From: Sandaracinaceae bacterium
Lineage (GTDB): Bacteria > Myxococcota_A > Polyangia > Polyangiales > Houyiibacteriaceae
NCBI GenBank assembly: GCA_016706685.1
Contig: JADJJE010000019.1
Location: 1 to 64,000, forward strand
Length of the DNA: 64,000 nt
Reading direction: 5' to 3'
The position numbers were made by a program, and so were the translations under genes. Shown here one piece after another: positions 61,944 to 64,000 of this stretch; the stretch's first letter is position 1, and every line of letters begins with the position of its first letter. The notes under the pieces are model-generated. The model searched no databases, had not been told where the DNA came from, and saw only the letters and a program-made list of their open reading frames with translations.

Positions 61944-63760
61944 CCGCAGGTCGCACGCAGCCCACGCCGGGCGTCCGTGAGTTCACCGCGCTGTCCGAGT
62001 CCGACGCGCTGGCCCTCGGGCAGGAGGCGCAGGGCCTCTTCGAGCTGGCCCAGCAGGGGCTGCCCGTGGCCGCTGGGCGCGTGGTGCGGCTGGCCGGCGA
62101 TCACCCCGACCAACGCTTGCTGGACGCGCTCCGGCGCGCGCTCGAAGAGCGGCCCTTCGTGCGGCTGCGCACGCTGTTCCCCACCGAGCACGCGGCGCTG
62201 CGCTTCGACCGCCGCGCGGGCTTCCCCTCGGACGTCACGCGGGACACGGCGCTGCCCGAGGTGGTGGCGGCGCTGATCGACTCGCTGCGCTCGCCGGAGC
62301 TGGCGGCCGCGCTGGGCGGCAGCCTGATGGGGCTGCACGTGCGCGTGCTGGGCTTCGACGTGCGCGACGCGGGCGAGCTCATCTCGGCGGACGCGCAGTC
62401 CGGTGACCCGGACCGCTTGCTGGTCAGCTGCGTGGGCGCCGGCGCGGCCCCGTTCCAGATCGACCGCCGCTCCATGCACACCACGGCCGCGGGCGAGGGA
62501 CTGAGCGGCGACGAAGCCGAGCGCCTGGCGGACCTGGCCGACCGCGCACAGCTGGCCCTCGGGCGCCCGCTGCGGCTCGAGTGGGGCCGCGACCAGGGCC
62601 GCGACGTCATCACCAGCCTGCGCACGCTGACGTTCCGCGTGCCGCCGCACTCGCCGTGGCGGCGCGTGGCATTGATGGCCGCCGACGAGGGCGCCGTGTC
62701 GCCGCTCACCGTGGATGCCCTCGACCGCGCGCTCGGCACCGGCGAGCCGGGGCCCCACGTGGAGCGCGCCGTGAAGCGTGTGTTCGCGCGGCCGTATCGC
62801 CGGCTGGAGTCCGGTGGGGCGCTCGGCGCGGCGCGCACCTCGGTGCCTCGTGCCGCGGCCCAGGCGGCGCGCGCGGCCAAGGAGGCAGCCTTCTACGTGG
62901 CGGACGCGAAGCGCTACGAGCGGGCCCATCCCGCGCGGCTCATCGAGGTGGACGCGCTCGACCTCGCGCACGTGAGCGACGAGGGCCTGCTGGACGCCAT
63001 GCGGCGCCGGCAGCGGCTGACCGCCGAGTGCCTGCTGCTGCTGGACCGCGGGCGCGTCACCACCCTGACCGTGCTCGAGGCGCTCGAGATGACGCTCGGG
63101 CCCCTGCCGCGCGAGTGCTACGGCGCGCTGGCCACCCCGCGGCGCACCCGCGAGCGCGAGCGCACGCTGGTCACGCTGGCGCGCTTCGGCAACCGCGTGA
63201 TCTCGGAGCTGGGCCGCCTCCCCGAGCGAGAGGCGCTGCCGTCGTCGCTCGGCCGGGAGTGGGACCGCGTGCGGGCCTCCGTCGCCGGCGTGCGCCCGCT
63301 GGGCATCGACGTGCGCCCCGGGGCGTTCGGCGACACCGACGCGGGTTTCCGCACGGAGCTGCAGCGCGTGGCGGCCCTCGACATCGACGCCAACGAGCGC
63401 GCCCGCAAGGACGCCATGCGGCGGCTGTCGGCCACGGCGCGCGGGCGCGACATGGGCCGCTCGCGCGAGGGGTTGGTCAGCTCGCTGGGCGGCCTCGCGG
63501 AGCGCGTGGCGGTGGTCAAGGGCGTGGTGGCCGAGCAGCTGGCCGCGTCGCTGCTGCGTCTGCGTGCCGGCGCGCTGGCGGTGGGCGCGCGCCTCGTGGA
63601 GCGCACCGTGCTGGACCACCCGAGCGACGCGCTGTACCTCACGCTGGCCGAGCTGGAAGAGGCTCTCATGGGAGAGCCCGGCGCCTACGCGAGCCGTGTG
63701 CGCCTGCGCCGCGAAGACGACGCCCGCTGGGCGAATTTCGAGGCCCCCCGGCGGGTCTGA
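61940..63760 (+). CDS. Degenerate PEP/pyruvate-binding-fold protein, function unknown
   Basis: A 606-residue protein of low similarity. The middle part (QLALGRPLRLEWGRDQGRDV) resembles the end of the PEP-synthase/PPDK ATP-binding domain (fgkPqDIEWA region), and the C-terminal part (RLVERTVLDHPSDALYLTLAELE) resembles the segment before the mobile His domain (GvLddpeDvfyLtleEl). The catalytic phospho-His domain (GGxxSHxAI) and PEP-binding barrel are absent, so enzyme activity as a synthase is doubtful. Translationally coupled to meaB by an ATGA overlap, so a role in mutase or propionyl-CoA metabolism is possible (inference). Confidence 0.55.
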   Translation: MTAGRTQPTPGVREFTALSESDALALGQEAQGLFELAQQGLPVAAGRVVRLAGDHPDQRLLDALRRALEERPFVRLRTLFPTEHAALRFDRRAGFPSDVTRDTALPEVVAALIDSLRSPELAAALGGSLMGLHVRVLGFDVRDAGELISADAQSGDPDRLLVSCVGAGAAPFQIDRRSMHTTAAGEGLSGDEAERLADLADRAQLALGRPLRLEWGRDQGRDVITSLRTLTFRVPPHSPWRRVALMAADEGAVSPLTVDALDRALGTGEPGPHVERAVKRVFARPYRRLESGGALGAARTSVPRAAAQAARAAKEAAFYVADAKRYERAHPARLIEVDALDLAHVSDEGLLDAMRRRQRLTAECLLLLDRGRVTTLTVLEALEMTLGPLPRECYGALATPRRTRERERTLVTLARFGNRVISELGRLPEREALPSSLGREWDRVRASVAGVRPLGIDVRPGAFGDTDAGFRTELQRVAALDIDANERARKDAMRRLSATARGRDMGRSREGLVSSLGGLAERVAVVKGVVAEQLAASLLRLRAGALAVGARLVERTVLDHPSDALYLTLAELEEALMGEPGAYASRVRLRREDDARWANFEAPRRV

Positions 63761-63835
63761 GAGCGCTATTCTCCGGCGGCCGCGGCGCGCGACCACGCGG
63801 TGTTCCACTTCCTGGGTCGCACCACAGAGCCCGCC

Positions 63836-64000
63836 ATGCGCGACGACGCCTTTGTCCTGCTTGCCCACGAGGGGCCCCTCAGCCTCGTGACCATGAACCG
63901 CCCCGACAAGCTGAACGCGCTCAGCCAAGAGGTGCTCGCGGATCTCAAGGCGGCCATCGCCGAGATCAAGGCGCGCCCGGCCACCCGCGTGGTCATCCTC
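63836..64000 (+). CDS. Enoyl-CoA hydratase/isomerase, 5' part
   Basis: The first 55 codons of a crotonase-family protein cut by the window end. MRDDAFVLLAHEGPLSLVTMNRPDKLNALS is the family opening (TMNRPDKLNALS), followed by RVVIL. Start ATG 63836. Placed after the meaB unit, it fits acyl-CoA metabolism; the exact substrate cannot be judged. Confidence 0.8.
   Translation, partial: MRDDAFVLLAHEGPLSLVTMNRPDKLNALSQEVLADLKAAIAEIKARPATRVVIL

Overview
The window is a GC-rich chromosomal segment that reads as a myxobacterium-type organism (phylum Myxococcota, possibly Sandaracinaceae/Polyangia-like; inference). The best lineage markers are a DUF2378/TIGR02265 protein (4690-5283), a lipoprotein with myxobacterial Cys-rich CGDG...CDDxNTxxGDGC repeats (21331-22644), many secreted lipoproteins of low similarity to anything named, a good sigma-54 promoter, and many ATGA start/stop overlaps. 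There are no rRNA genes, CRISPR arrays, prophage genes or transposase genes in view.

Layout. (1) 1-6.2 kb, all minus strand: a frameshifted hybrid histidine kinase, a translationally coupled ketosynthase III / ThDP-enzyme pair, a DUF2378 protein and an amidohydrolase-family protein that lacks the usual metal ligands. (2) 6.4-16.9 kb, plus strand: a catabolic operon whose order and motifs match the 9,10-seco branch of steroid ring degradation: hsaA, hsaC, hsaD, hsaE, hsaG, hsaF, then two overlapping acyl-CoA dehydrogenases that look like two halves of a heteromeric enzyme, an SDR dehydrogenase and a FadL-type outer-membrane transporter (frameshifted). A 14-bp TnnAACnnGTTnnA site of the KstR type lies in the divergent promoter region at 6305-6318. 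This is the most notable system in the window. (3) 17-30 kb: a REP/MITE-like inverted repeat, then central metabolism (NAD-malic enzyme, leuB, gdhA, mdh) interleaved with exported proteins (PEGA, Cys-rich lipoprotein, di-heme cytochrome c, patatin, beta-helix lipoprotein, Csp-type copper protein). (4) 30-41 kb: a diguanylate cyclase, a TetR/DUF4188 divergon, GDPD, a run of small minus-strand membrane and lipoproteins, ndk, a carboxylesterase, an APH-fold kinase and ttcA. (5) 41.0-42.1 kb: about 1.1 kb with no credible gene, bounded by about 100-bp inverted repeats and holding two long G runs. (6) 42-58 kb: rlmN, a secreted FG-GAP-like protein, a UDP-sugar pyrophosphorylase, a YXWGXW lipoprotein behind a sigma-54 promoter, gloA, yacG, a large PPC-repeat lipoprotein, an HExxH protein, rlmI, an MBL hydrolase, a DUF2490 protein, a GT39-like glycosyltransferase and an M23 peptidase (frameshifted). 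(7) 58.3-64 kb: two tRNA-Val genes (GAC and CAC) flanking a five-domain S1 protein with a His/Asp/Glu-rich insertion, then meaB overlapping a degenerate PEP-synthase-like protein, and the start of an enoyl-CoA hydratase.

Quality caution. Three otherwise intact genes carry single-base frameshifts in short homopolymers (about 500, 16094 and 58002), and three tracts (21101-21189, 41175-41194, 41223-41239) are homopurine or poly-G runs unlike their surroundings. Together these suggest local sequence or assembly errors rather than true pseudogenes, but only raw reads can decide.
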